From: a virus
Direction: 5' to 3' (one strand)
Virus record (IMG/VR): IMGVR_UViG_3300018423_000042
Span: 1 to 30,700 of that record
Length of the DNA: 30,700 nucleotides
In this document: positions 7,339 through 14,124 of the stretch, one piece after another
Position numbering within the stretch: the first letter of the stretch is position 1
How the letters are laid out: every line of letters begins with the position of its first letter
Notes under the pieces: model-generated
Seen by the model: only the letters and a program-made list of their open reading frames with translations
Database searches by the model: none
What the model was told of the DNA's origin: nothing
Translations under genes and position numbers: made by a program

Positions 7339-7355
7339 GGCAAAAATTTTTTGCT
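7339..7355. repeat. 17-bp palindrome copy GGCAAAAATTTTTTGCT
   Basis: It differs from the perfect copy only at the last base. It lies 37 bases upstream of TerS on the minus strand and about 49 bases left of the -35 box of the rightward promoter, so it could serve either direction. Confidence 0.8.
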
Positions 7356-7372
7356 GTTGTGTTTGTTTGCAG

Positions 7373-7399
7373 GCAAATACTAACGATAGCAAATACTAA
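7373..7399. repeat. Tandem GCAAATACTAA repeats just before the 7404 promoter
   Basis: GCAAATACTAA occurs at 7373-7383 and 7389-7399, a 16-base period. The second copy ends 4 bases before the -35 hexamer. This position suits an activator or repressor binding site. Confidence 0.6.
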
Positions 7400-7403
7400 A
7401 GAC

Positions 7404-7432
7404 TTGACAAACTTATCACATTATACTAGATT
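7404..7432 (+). promoter_or_regulatory. Sigma70-like promoter for the rightward genes from 7551
   Basis: A perfect -35 TTGACA (7404-7409) is followed after 17 bases by TAGATT (7427-7432), which matches the -10 consensus at four of six positions. Transcription would begin near 7440 and give a leader of about 110 bases before ATG 7551. The leader carries the palindrome copy at 7513. Confidence 0.65.
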
Positions 7433-7512
7433 TATATTGTGAGAAATCAGTTACGTCTCTCGCGCCGCCAGGGCGGCTATGTGTGTGGGGAGACGTGTGC
7501 CCATAAGTCACG

Positions 7513-7529
7513 GGCAAAAATTTTTTGCT
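7513..7529. repeat. 17-bp palindrome copy GGCAAAAATTTTTTGCT before the 7551 gene
   Basis: It is identical to the copy at 7339-7355. It ends 21 bases before ATG 7551, whose ribosome site is a weak AAGG. Confidence 0.8.
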
Positions 7530-7550
7530 TCTCTAGCCAAGGCCTAGACC

Positions 7551-7991
7551 ATGACAGCCGAGCAATACTTTCAGCAACGCGAGAGTATACGGCGCAGCGT
7601 TAGCGCAGTCGTGCCCGAGTCTCTGCGGCGTGTCGATCCCATCGCATACCGCAAGGCTCTAGCTGCCGACTCCGTAGCTGCTGCCGAGCGCATCGTTCGA
7701 CGGTACGCTGACCAACTCTCCATCCCTGTCGTTCAGAGCTTCCGGTCTCGCAAGCGTGACCAGATGAAGTTTCTTCGCACGACAAGCCAGTTCTCTCAGG
7801 ACAACAGCGACCCACGCACGTTCGAGCATCGTGAGCCGGTGCCCACGGGCGCAGTCGAGTCCTTCAGTCCTGACGCGCACAAGCCGAAGCGCAAGACGCG
7901 CCGCCGTCCTGCCCATACCATCGCTGTCCCGACGACCGAGTACATCGGTCTCCCATTCAATGCCCGTCCGACTTCGGAGCTTGAGGGCTGA
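7551..7991 (+). CDS. Unknown basic protein of 146 residues
   Basis: This is the first gene after the promoter at 7404. The N-terminal half is helical with many Arg residues (YFQQRESIRRSVSA). The C-terminal half is basic and low in structure (AHKPKRKTRRRPAHT, about residues 107-121). The high positive charge suggests nucleic-acid binding, but no fold is recognised. The palindrome copy ahead of it, and another 5 bases after its stop, place it in the repeat-controlled block. Confidence 0.7.
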   Translation: MTAEQYFQQRESIRRSVSAVVPESLRRVDPIAYRKALAADSVAAAERIVRRYADQLSIPVVQSFRSRKRDQMKFLRTTSQFSQDNSDPRTFEHREPVPTGAVESFSPDAHKPKRKTRRRPAHTIAVPTTEYIGLPFNARPTSELEG

Positions 7992-7996
7992 CAACA

Positions 7997-8013
7997 GGCA
8001 AAAATTATTTGCC
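7997..8013. repeat. 17-bp palindrome copy GGCAAAAATTATTTGCC before the 8026 gene
   Basis: It has one mismatch to the perfect dyad. It is followed with no gap by AAAGGAGG, the ribosome site of ATG 8026, so the element and the ribosome site form one unit. Confidence 0.85.
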
Positions 8014-8025
8014 AAAGGAGGAAAC

Positions 8026-8325
8026 ATGGTAGACGTAGCACTCGCCTTCGCCAAAGGCGAACACGTTCACGATGTCTACAACCCGTTCGTAATTCAGATC
8101 GGGTCAACGACAGAGATCAGGCTCACGTACTCGCAGGCCATGAATCTTTTTCATCGTCTGGGAAAATGCATCCATGCGTACGAGACAACGGAGGACCCGG
8201 ACCAGTACGGCACGTTCTCATGGTCTGCCTCTGCCTCGATGCGCGAAGCCCAGCTCCTTGCGTACAAGCCGAGGGCGATCATCCGGTCAGGCTATGACCA
8301 CCACCACCCAGAGGCGGGCAAATAA
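8026..8325 (+). CDS. Small unknown protein (99 residues)
   Basis: ATG 8026 has a perfect AAAGGAGG (8014-8021) and is clearly the true start, although the frame is open from 7831. The protein has a beta-rich first half (NPFVIQIGSTTEIRLTYSQ), a helix (AMNLFHRLGKCIHAYE), and a tail of His residues (DHHHPEAGK). No family is recognised. Its stop codon TAA lies inside the next copy of the 17-bp palindrome. Confidence 0.72.
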   Translation: MVDVALAFAKGEHVHDVYNPFVIQIGSTTEIRLTYSQAMNLFHRLGKCIHAYETTEDPDQYGTFSWSASASMREAQLLAYKPRAIIRSGYDHHHPEAGK

Positions 8326-8333
8326 AATTTGCC
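8317..8333. repeat. 17-bp palindrome copy GGCAAATAAAATTTGCC overlapping a stop codon
   Basis: Perfect 7-base arms GGCAAAT / ATTTGCC flank AAA. The centre diverges from other copies but stays palindromic, so the dyad itself is conserved. It contains the TAA stop (8323-8325) of the previous gene and is followed directly by AAAGGA for ATG 8347. Confidence 0.82.
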
Positions 8334-8346
8334 AAAGGATGCTGTG

Positions 8347-8646
8347 ATGAGAAAGGATTGCCAACGTACGTTAGATGCGTGGATCAAAGACGAGCCCTTC
8401 GGCAAGCGAGGGGATTCGATCTGGACAGATGGAGACGGGATCTACTCGTACAGCACATGGATTGTGTGCGAGTGCTACGGGCGTCTCCCGACGTATTCGT
8501 TCAACGCGACGAAGTACAGCCAGACGACCACAACCCACCAGAACGCGATCCGCGCATACATGGAGAGCCACGGGTTCAACTTGCGGGTGTACTACCACGT
8601 ACCAATGGGCACCTCCTACAAGGTGCCAGAGCTAGGGGGGTATTGA
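8347..8646 (+). CDS. Small unknown protein (99 residues)
   Basis: I chose ATG 8347 because AAAGGA (8334-8339) lies 7 bases upstream; the frame also contains an earlier TTG inside the palindrome. The protein is rich in Tyr, Trp, Ser and Thr (DGIYSYSTWIVCECYGRLPTYSF), suggesting a beta-rich fold, and ends VPELGGY. No family is recognised. It is the same length as the preceding product, but I see no clear sequence likeness. Confidence 0.68.
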   Translation: MRKDCQRTLDAWIKDEPFGKRGDSIWTDGDGIYSYSTWIVCECYGRLPTYSFNATKYSQTTTTHQNAIRAYMESHGFNLRVYYHVPMGTSYKVPELGGY

Positions 8647-8648
8647 AG

Positions 8649-8900
8649 ATGAGCACCAAGCTGAGAGATGATTTCGTGTCGATGTTCAGGGTACACTTTG
8701 CCAAGCATCCAGAGACCCATGTCCCAATTCCCCCTTCGGGGTGTGAGTTGCGTCGGATCAATGCTGACGGGTCGATCACATATGTGTCCGAAGAGGTCAG
8801 GACAGCTCGTGTCGGTGGCCGTGCGTGCAACGTCTGGCGTGACTACTACGACCAGTACGGATACAGGCACACGATACCCGAACCTGACGGGGACGTATGA
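8649..8900 (+). CDS. Small unknown protein (83 residues)
   Basis: ATG 8649 follows the previous stop by 2 bases, with AGGGGGG about 8 bases upstream. The product has a helical N-terminus (DDFVSMFRVHFAKHPE), then what look like beta strands (CELRRINADGSITYVSEEV) and a Tyr-rich end (WRDYYDQYGYRHTIPEPDGDV). No family is recognised. Its TGA overlaps the ATG of the next gene (ATGA), which indicates coupled translation. Confidence 0.68.
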   Translation: MSTKLRDDFVSMFRVHFAKHPETHVPIPPSGCELRRINADGSITYVSEEVRTARVGGRACNVWRDYYDQYGYRHTIPEPDGDV

Positions 8901-9118
8901 AGTGCGCGGTCGCAGGATGCGAGGAGGCTGTTCACCCCGTTCGGGTGGAGTGTGGGATCTACACTTGCATTACGCATGGCAACCATGCAAAGACGCAAGG
9001 TGTCATGCTCCCGACGAACGGTAAGTGTGGGATGACTCTGCAATTAATTCCCGGAGAAGCCAGACACTTGCAGGGTCTTATGAAGAAACAGGCACAGCGC
9101 AATCGCTGGGCTGGTTAA
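8897..9118 (+). CDS. Small Cys/His-rich protein, likely zinc-binding (73 residues)
   Basis: It starts in an ATGA overlap with the previous gene. The N-terminal half carries cysteines at residues 3, 8, 19 and 24 and a histidine at 27, so a single zinc site is plausible. The C-terminus is basic (LMKKQAQRNRWAG). No named family is recognised. A palindrome copy begins 10 bases after its stop. Confidence 0.65.
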   Translation: MKCAVAGCEEAVHPVRVECGIYTCITHGNHAKTQGVMLPTNGKCGMTLQLIPGEARHLQGLMKKQAQRNRWAG

Positions 9119-9128
9119 ACCAACAGCA

Positions 9129-9145
9129 GGCAAAAATTATTTGCC
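9129..9145. repeat. 17-bp palindrome copy GGCAAAAATTATTTGCC before the 9162 gene
   Basis: It is identical over all 17 bases to the copy at 7997-8013. AACAAGGAGG follows at once, and ATG 9162 is 16 bases after the palindrome. Confidence 0.85.
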
Positions 9146-9161
9146 AACAAGGAGGAGTGAG

Positions 9162-9425
9162 ATGGATCCGGATTACGCAGTCAAGTACAAGAACCCACTT
9201 TACGAAACGGAAAAGGATAAGCTTGAGCATTTCGCTATTAGGGTGAGTGCTTACAATGCCTCCGAGCAGTCGAGCGTTACCGTAGAGAAGGAGTTTCCAA
9301 CACGCAGAGGCATGGCTTCGGCTCAGGAAGAGGCCCGTGTGCTGGCATCGACCCTGAAGAAGTACATGGGGATGAGTGCCGAAGAGATCTTCATTTGTAA
9401 AATCTCAACAGGGGAGGAAGCATGA
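9162..9425 (+). CDS. Small unknown protein (87 residues)
   Basis: ATG 9162 has AAGGAGG about 8 bases upstream and is preferred to an upstream non-ATG start inside the palindrome. The protein shows a beta-like N-terminus (EHFAIRVSAYNAS, SSVTVEKEF) and a helix (SAQEEARVLASTLKKYMG). The next gene starts within an ATGA overlap. No family is recognised. Confidence 0.66.
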   Translation: MDPDYAVKYKNPLYETEKDKLEHFAIRVSAYNASEQSSVTVEKEFPTRRGMASAQEEARVLASTLKKYMGMSAEEIFICKISTGEEA

Positions 9426-9715
9426 GCGATGTAAACTGGAAGAGCCGGGCGAAGATCAGCTATATCAGGGACTACCCGAACGAGGTAGACATGATAGAGG
9501 TTCGCATTGAAACCGAGCTTGATCGACTAGAAAGAGATATAGAAATGCTGCAAGCATCCCACGGAAAATATCGTGAGATGATCCAGCAAGACGTGGCTCG
9601 CACAAGGATGGTGATTATGCAACATGTGGAGAGCGTCAAACGTCTTTGCTTGGAAGGGGAACAGCCCCAACTGGACCCACACCAGACAGACATGTGGCCC
9701 AGCACGATTCTCTAA
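9422..9715 (+). CDS. Small coiled-coil protein (97 residues)
   Basis: The ATG overlaps the previous stop (ATGA), and GGAGG lies a few bases upstream. The centre (about residues 20-75) is a continuous amphipathic helix rich in Glu, Arg, Met and Ile (EVRIETELDRLERDIEMLQ and onwards), probably a coiled coil. No enzyme motif is seen. It precedes the transglycosylase lipoprotein by 13 bases. Confidence 0.66.
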   Translation: MSDVNWKSRAKISYIRDYPNEVDMIEVRIETELDRLERDIEMLQASHGKYREMIQQDVARTRMVIMQHVESVKRLCLEGEQPQLDPHQTDMWPSTIL

Positions 9716-9728
9716 GAGATGCAAGCAG

Positions 9729-10301
9729 ATGAACGCTCCAGCTTTAATAAAAAATATTTCTGTCATTTTTTTTATTTCCGCCTGCCAGCAGCCCGAGGTC
9801 GAGCCACACATACCCGAACCCATCGTTGCAGCCCCAAGTGTCTTAGAACGCAACGTGGGGCCTCTGGTGGGCCATCTGGAAGAGGTTCGGTGGCCATGCC
9901 ACGGATCTGGCTGTCTGGATTCAAGCGACATCGCCCGACTCGCAGAGCACATCTACGAACGATCCGATGTGCTTGGGCTAGAGGTGGCCATGATGGTTGG
10001 GATACTCATGGTGGAGAACCCTTGGCTCGACTCGCTCGCAGTCTCTAGCGCGGGTGCTGTCGGCCTTTATCAGGTCATGCCAATGCACCGGGGCGCATGG
10101 CTAGAGTGTGATGACGCAATAGAGACCGTGTCAGGTTCGGTCTGTCACGGTTCAGTGATCATTCACGACTTTCTACAAAGGAGAGATAGCAGACACATGG
10201 CCTTGCTCGCATACAACGGATGCAGTGGTGGGCCGTGCGAAGTGTACCCAGAAAAAGTTTCTGGATATTCAAATCAATTTCTCAATGAGGAGGAACCATG
10301 A
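9729..10301 (+). CDS. Lytic transglycosylase (SLT-like) with a lipoprotein signal
   Basis: The likely start is ATG 9729. It gives a short signal peptide, MNAPALIKNISVIFFISAC, ending in a lipobox (ISA before Cys19), so the mature protein would be lipid-anchored. A Pro-rich linker (about 20-45) leads to a goose-lysozyme/SLT-like domain: the candidate catalytic Glu96 lies in GILMVENPW, then AVSSAGAVGLYQVMP (about 104-118), and ALLAYNGCSG towards the end, all typical SLT landmarks. Such enzymes cleave peptidoglycan between MurNAc and GlcNAc. Paired Cys residues around 57-62 and in the C-terminal third suggest disulphides. It lies in a run of small, probably early genes rather than with the lysis-like group at 21-23.6 kb, which is odd. 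Confidence 0.8.
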   Translation: MNAPALIKNISVIFFISACQQPEVEPHIPEPIVAAPSVLERNVGPLVGHLEEVRWPCHGSGCLDSSDIARLAEHIYERSDVLGLEVAMMVGILMVENPWLDSLAVSSAGAVGLYQVMPMHRGAWLECDDAIETVSGSVCHGSVIIHDFLQRRDSRHMALLAYNGCSGGPCEVYPEKVSGYSNQFLNEEEP

Positions 10302-10516
10302 GAGACTACCCACCTGAGTACGATCTGCTGACAGAGGCAGATGTAGAGGATGACCGCATGTGTGAGTGCGGTAGAAGTGAGAAGTACGAACAGCACGACT
10401 ACTACGGCATCTATGCCGGTAGGATGTGCGATCAATGCTTCAAGGAGAAGTACAAGCAGGGTCCATATTTTGATGCCGCATATGCAGGTGAATCGCTGGA
10501 GCCAGAGGGATGGTAA
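10298..10516 (+). CDS. Small acidic protein with two Cys pairs (72 residues)
   Basis: It starts in an ATGA overlap with the transglycosylase, preceded by GAGGAGGAACC. The protein has C-E-C (residues 22-24) and CDQC (residues 44-47), spaced as in a small zinc ribbon, amid many Asp, Glu and Tyr residues. It is probably a zinc-binding adaptor; no family is recognised. It is the last gene before the promoter at 10549. Confidence 0.66.
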   Translation: MRDYPPEYDLLTEADVEDDRMCECGRSEKYEQHDYYGIYAGRMCDQCFKEKYKQGPYFDAAYAGESLEPEGW

Positions 10517-10519
10517 AAG

Positions 10520-10559
10520 CAAATTGTATCGATGGCAAATGGTACAATTTGACATTGTA
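10520..10559. promoter_or_regulatory. Operator-like cluster of ATTGTA/TACAAT half-sites over the -35 box
   Basis: CAAATTGTA (10520-10528) is the exact reverse complement of TACAATTTG (10543-10551). In addition TACAAT (10543-10548) and ATTGTA (10554-10559) form an inverted repeat around TTGAC. Three half-sites thus overlap and flank the -35 hexamer, as expected for a repressor site. The protein that binds is unknown. Confidence 0.62.
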
Positions 10560-10577
10560 ATAGATATGTATTATTAT
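10549..10577 (+). promoter_or_regulatory. Strong sigma70-like promoter for the AAA+/VWA genes
   Basis: Perfect -35 TTGACA (10549-10554), a 17-base spacer, and -10 TATTAT (10572-10577, five of six to consensus). Transcription would start near 10584. This is the best promoter seen in the window. Confidence 0.8.
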
Positions 10578-10582
10578 TATTG

Positions 10583-10604
10583 TCTGGGAGAATAGTATCC
10601 CAGA
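10583..10604 (+). promoter_or_regulatory. Hairpin at the predicted 5' end of the AAA+/VWA transcript
   Basis: TCTGGGA (10583-10589) and TCCCAGA (10598-10604) are perfect arms around an 8-base loop. They fall at the predicted transcription start, so the RNA would begin with a stem-loop. Such 5' hairpins often protect phage mRNA; that role is inferred. Confidence 0.6.
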
Positions 10605-10611
10605 ACCACAC

Positions 10612-10628
10612 GGCAAAGATTTTTTGCC
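10612..10628. repeat. 17-bp palindrome copy GGCAAAGATTTTTTGCC before the ATPase gene
   Basis: One A-to-G change from the perfect copy. It lies in the leader between the hairpin and the AAAGGAGG ribosome site of ATG 10662. Confidence 0.83.
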
Positions 10629-10661
10629 AACAACCATCGTCTTGTTCAAAGGAGGCAGACA

Positions 10662-11804
10662 ATGGACTACGAAGTAACCGCGAGCATGATGGCACCCTTG
10701 GTCTACGACGGGTGCGACCCGCTAAACCCGACCGTATTCACGGGCCCTCCGGGGGTGGGGAAGAGCGAGATCGCCTACGCACAGTGCGAAGAGTACGCAC
10801 GACAGCAGGGGCTCGTCCCGGTGGACACGCGGGAGCGGTACCCCGGCCCCGGTGAGTTCGGCATCACCCCAGTCAACTTCAGTGGCATGGCACCGGAAGA
10901 TCTCCAGTGGCCCGTGTTTCAGGACGGCGTGTACTCGCACCGGATCTCGAACCAGTTACCCTTCGCCAGTGAGGATTGGGCAAAAAACGGTGCGACACCG
11001 GAAACTTATCGTGGTGTCGTCATCGTGGACGAGCTTGGCAAGAACCCCGACCTGATGAAGTTCCCCGCGCAGTGGGTGAACGAGAGGCAGTGGGGCAACG
11101 GCCAGTTAGTTCCTGCTGGGTTGGGATTTATTTTCACAACCAACGACTCGACGCACGGTGCCGGTGCGTTCGACATGACATCCGATCTGGTGAATCGGCT
11201 CAGGGTGTTTCGGGTGGGTAGATCCGTATCGGACTTCCTGAACTACCACAGTACGGGGGGCGGCGAGCGTCTGCATCCCCTTGTGGTCAGTTGCTGCAAG
11301 TTCTTGGGAGAAGACTTCCTGTTCACTCAGGAAAAAACTGCTCCGGGGCAGCCCTTCTCATCGCCTCGCTCTCAGGTCAAGGCGAGCAGGATTCTGGACG
11401 ATGATAACTTCGATCCGCATGGGATACACAAGTACAAGCTCCACGCCACAGTGGGTACGAAAGCGGCGACCGAACTACTCGCTGCGTACTCAGCCCATCA
11501 GAACGCCGGAGACATCTGGTCTTGGATCGACAGCCCCGACACATACAAGGATGAGATCAAGACCTTGAGTGCAGACACCACCAACAATGGCAAGCTACAA
11601 ATGGCTTCGATTGTTTCGATGGTGTCAAAGCGGGTGCAGAAGAACCCATCGGATTTCGGCAATGCAATGCAATTCTTCAACATCATGGGCAATGAGGAGA
11701 CCACGGTGACATTCGTGTCCATCTGCGTTGATCTCGTACCGGAGGTCAGGACACAGGCAGCGTTCGTTCGCCACTACGCAGACAATCAAAACTTTTATTT
11801 CTAG
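10662..11804 (+). CDS. MoxR/CobS-like AAA+ ATPase
   Basis: This 380-residue protein has Walker A GPPGVGKS (residues 28-35), Walker B VVIVDELGK (119-127), a sensor-1 region FIFTTND (157-162) and a conserved Arg in DLVNRLR (about 175-181). This matches the MoxR branch of AAA+ proteins, which includes cobaltochelatase CobS. Members remodel protein complexes, usually with a VWA partner that delivers substrates or metal ions. The VWA protein is encoded two genes downstream. ATG 10662 has AAAGGAGG six bases upstream. The gene follows a strong promoter, a hairpin and a palindrome copy. Its TAG stop touches the next palindrome copy. The ATPase call is sure; the target is unknown. Confidence 0.9.
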   Translation: MDYEVTASMMAPLVYDGCDPLNPTVFTGPPGVGKSEIAYAQCEEYARQQGLVPVDTRERYPGPGEFGITPVNFSGMAPEDLQWPVFQDGVYSHRISNQLPFASEDWAKNGATPETYRGVVIVDELGKNPDLMKFPAQWVNERQWGNGQLVPAGLGFIFTTNDSTHGAGAFDMTSDLVNRLRVFRVGRSVSDFLNYHSTGGGERLHPLVVSCCKFLGEDFLFTQEKTAPGQPFSSPRSQVKASRILDDDNFDPHGIHKYKLHATVGTKAATELLAAYSAHQNAGDIWSWIDSPDTYKDEIKTLSADTTNNGKLQMASIVSMVSKRVQKNPSDFGNAMQFFNIMGNEETTVTFVSICVDLVPEVRTQAAFVRHYADNQNFYF

Positions 11805-11819
11805 CAAAAACTTTTTGCC
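11803..11819. repeat. 17-bp palindrome copy AGCAAAAACTTTTTGCC between ATPase and partner gene
   Basis: A 15-bp perfect dyad, GCAAAAA-C-TTTTTGC. It begins inside the TAG stop codon of the ATPase gene and is followed at once by AAAGGAG for ATG 11834. Confidence 0.84.
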
Positions 11820-11833
11820 AAAGGAGCAAAGCC

Positions 11834-12790
11834 ATGTCACGGCTGCACGAAAACGCATTGATCGCATCATTCCATGTCGGTCAGTTCGGCATCTTCAAGA
11901 CCAACACTGAGATTGCAAGGCAGGGTTCGTCTGCTCTTGGTGTGGACTCGCAGTACACACGGGCTCAGATCCGGCTGTACGACGAGTCGATTAACCGAGC
12001 GATCAGGAAGGTGGAAGCTGCTGCCCGATCCTATCTCCACAAGAAAACGTCACCATGGAGCGACCCACCTCATGCCGAGCGACTGTTGCTTGTCGATGAT
12101 GTGTATGAGGTCGAGCAGAAGATGGCAGATTTCCGCATGGAGCGAGAGGACGTTGCAGATAAACTCTTGTTCAAGCGGTGGGATATCCTGCGAGAAGAGG
12201 CACGCATTGCACTAAACGATCAGTTCAGGGAAGAGTTCTTTCCAGATGTATCGGTGGTGCGTCAAAGATTTAAGTGGGAGTTGAAGATCACGCCGATCTA
12301 TGACATCCGTAACATCAGAAACAACGTGCATATCAAGGCGCACGAAGAGCTTCAGGAGAGAGCTATTCAGAACAAGGAAGCTCTTCACAGAGCAAAGACA
12401 GCCAACCTTGTAGCCGATCTCATGGACGGCGTTACGTCCCTGACTAACGGCGTCATCAGCGGCATCGACTCGTACCAGTACAACGAAAAGGACGGCAAGA
12501 AGGACAACTCGCTCCCCAAAAGGCCGAGCTGGGACAATCTCATTGCGGGTGCCGAGCGCATTGAGAAGTGGGCACCTTCATTCGACAACGAGAACATGAC
12601 CAAGACTGCAACACAGGTCAGAGATCTTGTCGATCACATTCGTGCAATCGCTGACGGGGATTTGTCCAAGGCTCGCAAGGTTCTTTCGGGCGAGGACGAC
12701 TCCATGCGTCAGGATGTAAGAAAAAGACTGAGTGAGATTAATCGTACAGCATCGCAGGTGACGGGTGCCTTTGACGAGTTCATGTCCTAA
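11834..12790 (+). CDS. Helical partner protein of the AAA+/VWA module (DUF3150-like position)
   Basis: This 318-residue protein has no enzymatic motif. It is almost entirely helical and rich in Arg, Glu, Lys and Asp. Long charged helices span about 45-160 and 175-215, a polar linker lies near 215-235, and two more helices end the protein. In other phages the gene between a MoxR/CobS ATPase and a VWA-metallopeptidase gene is often a DUF3150-type protein; length and position fit, but I could not confirm family membership from sequence alone. AAAGGAG stands 7 bases before ATG 11834. The stop overlaps the next start in TAATG, so translation is probably coupled to the VWA gene. Confidence 0.75.
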   Translation: MSRLHENALIASFHVGQFGIFKTNTEIARQGSSALGVDSQYTRAQIRLYDESINRAIRKVEAAARSYLHKKTSPWSDPPHAERLLLVDDVYEVEQKMADFRMEREDVADKLLFKRWDILREEARIALNDQFREEFFPDVSVVRQRFKWELKITPIYDIRNIRNNVHIKAHEELQERAIQNKEALHRAKTANLVADLMDGVTSLTNGVISGIDSYQYNEKDGKKDNSLPKRPSWDNLIAGAERIEKWAPSFDNENMTKTATQVRDLVDHIRAIADGDLSKARKVLSGEDDSMRQDVRKRLSEINRTASQVTGAFDEFMS

Positions 12791-14124
12791 TGGAGACAGC
12801 TATGGATACCGAAGCGAAAGAAGAAATCCAGAGAGTGAAGAAGCAGCGGTCCAAGCTGTTCATGTTTGCTCCGGGTACGTACATGATGGGTGGCGATATG
12901 CCAATCGAGGCAAGCACAGACATCGACACTTACGCTACTGACGGAGAAAAGATATTTGTCAATGTAGCTTTTTCTAAAACCATGACGGACAAAGAGGTGC
13001 GTGGTGTATTGATCCATGAGATCAAGCACAAGGCTCATGCCCACCATCTTCGCAGGCCTGATTGGTGCCCGCACTTGCTCTGGAATATTGCGTGTGACTA
13101 CAGCATTAACGGCGACATCAAGCAGTCACAGAATTATGGCAAAGATTTTTTGCTGCCCGACGACGGGTTGGTTCATAAGCAACACTCATTTAGTGGGTGG
13201 TCTTGTGAGCGTATCGCCAGACATCTGAAGGACAACGACCCTGCGTTTGCTGACGAGGATGATCAGGGCAAGCCCCAGAGCGGTGACGGTGACCCCGGTG
13301 GCGACGACGGCGAAGAGAAAGACAGCAGCCAGAATCCCAACAGCAAGTCATCGTCAGGTGGCGGGGAGCAGAGCAGTCAAGACCAGAACAAAATGCCGAA
13401 GCCGTTCGGTGAGGTTCTGGATGCCCCGGTCAAAAGCGACGGTGACGCTGAGAAAATACGGGAAGCGTACCAGAAGATCCAAGAGGATCTTGCCGAGGCA
13501 GAGATCGTTGAGAAAGCGATGGGGCGTGGGGCAGGAACAAGCTTGACCGGCATGGCACTCAAGGATCTTACCAAGCCCTGTCCAACCAGAGTTATCCGCC
13601 CATTCCTACAAAAATCTTTTGAGCGCAAGCGCAGTTGGCGGCGTCCGAACAAAAGGTTCTCACGCAACGGGAATTATTTTCCCGGCAAGTCACGGGTTAA
13701 TGGCGAACTGGTCTGCTGCATTGATTCGTCCGGGTCCGTTGGGTGGAGTGAGTTTCAGAAGTTTCAGTCAGTCATCGTCAACTCTGCACTCGACTTGGGC
13801 GTAACCAAGGTGAAGGTTGCCTTCGTGGACAGCGACATCCACATGAACCCAGACACAGGAAAGCCTTGGTTTGAGTTTCAGCTTTCCCGCTCGTCTAGCA
13901 AGTCATTCAAGATGGATATCTATGGCGGCGGCGGTACGACCTTCGATCCTATCTTTGACTACATCGAAGAAAACAATGAGCAAGTCAGAGCTTTGATCTA
14001 CATGACTGACGGTTTTGGTAACTGCAACATCTCGCCGCCCCCGTACCCTGTTCTGTGGCTGACGACTCATCAGGCTCCGTGGTTCAAGAATGGTGAGTTC
14101 GGTCAGGTCGAGGTGCTATCGTGA
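12790..14124 (+). CDS. Metallopeptidase-like plus VWA-domain protein (DUF2201 type)
   Basis: The 444-residue protein has two domains. The N-terminal part holds a zincin signature, HEIKH at residues 76-80, followed by a His-rich helix and NIACDYSING (about 99-108), as in the DUF2201 putative metallopeptidase family. A long acidic, Ser/Gly-rich linker (about 150-200) follows. The C-terminal VWA domain (about 305-440) keeps a MIDAS motif: DSSGS (312-316), GGGTTF (380-385) and YMTDG (404-408). VWA proteins of this kind pair with MoxR/CobS ATPases, as CobT does with CobS. The start at ATG 12790 is in a TAATG overlap; ATG 12802, with GGAG six bases upstream, is an attractive alternative four codons later. 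The gene also contains a copy of the 17-bp palindrome at 13138. Confidence 0.88.
   Translation: METAMDTEAKEEIQRVKKQRSKLFMFAPGTYMMGGDMPIEASTDIDTYATDGEKIFVNVAFSKTMTDKEVRGVLIHEIKHKAHAHHLRRPDWCPHLLWNIACDYSINGDIKQSQNYGKDFLLPDDGLVHKQHSFSGWSCERIARHLKDNDPAFADEDDQGKPQSGDGDPGGDDGEEKDSSQNPNSKSSSGGGEQSSQDQNKMPKPFGEVLDAPVKSDGDAEKIREAYQKIQEDLAEAEIVEKAMGRGAGTSLTGMALKDLTKPCPTRVIRPFLQKSFERKRSWRRPNKRFSRNGNYFPGKSRVNGELVCCIDSSGSVGWSEFQKFQSVIVNSALDLGVTKVKVAFVDSDIHMNPDTGKPWFEFQLSRSSSKSFKMDIYGGGGTTFDPIFDYIEENNEQVRALIYMTDGFGNCNISPPPYPVLWLTTHQAPWFKNGEFGQVEVLS
13138..13154. repeat. 17-bp palindrome copy inside the VWA gene (GGCAAAGATTTTTTGCT)
   Basis: It matches 16 of 17 bases of the copy at 10612. Here it encodes GKDFLL (about residues 117-122) between the metallopeptidase motif and the linker. 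It may be a true internal site or chance. Confidence 0.6.
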
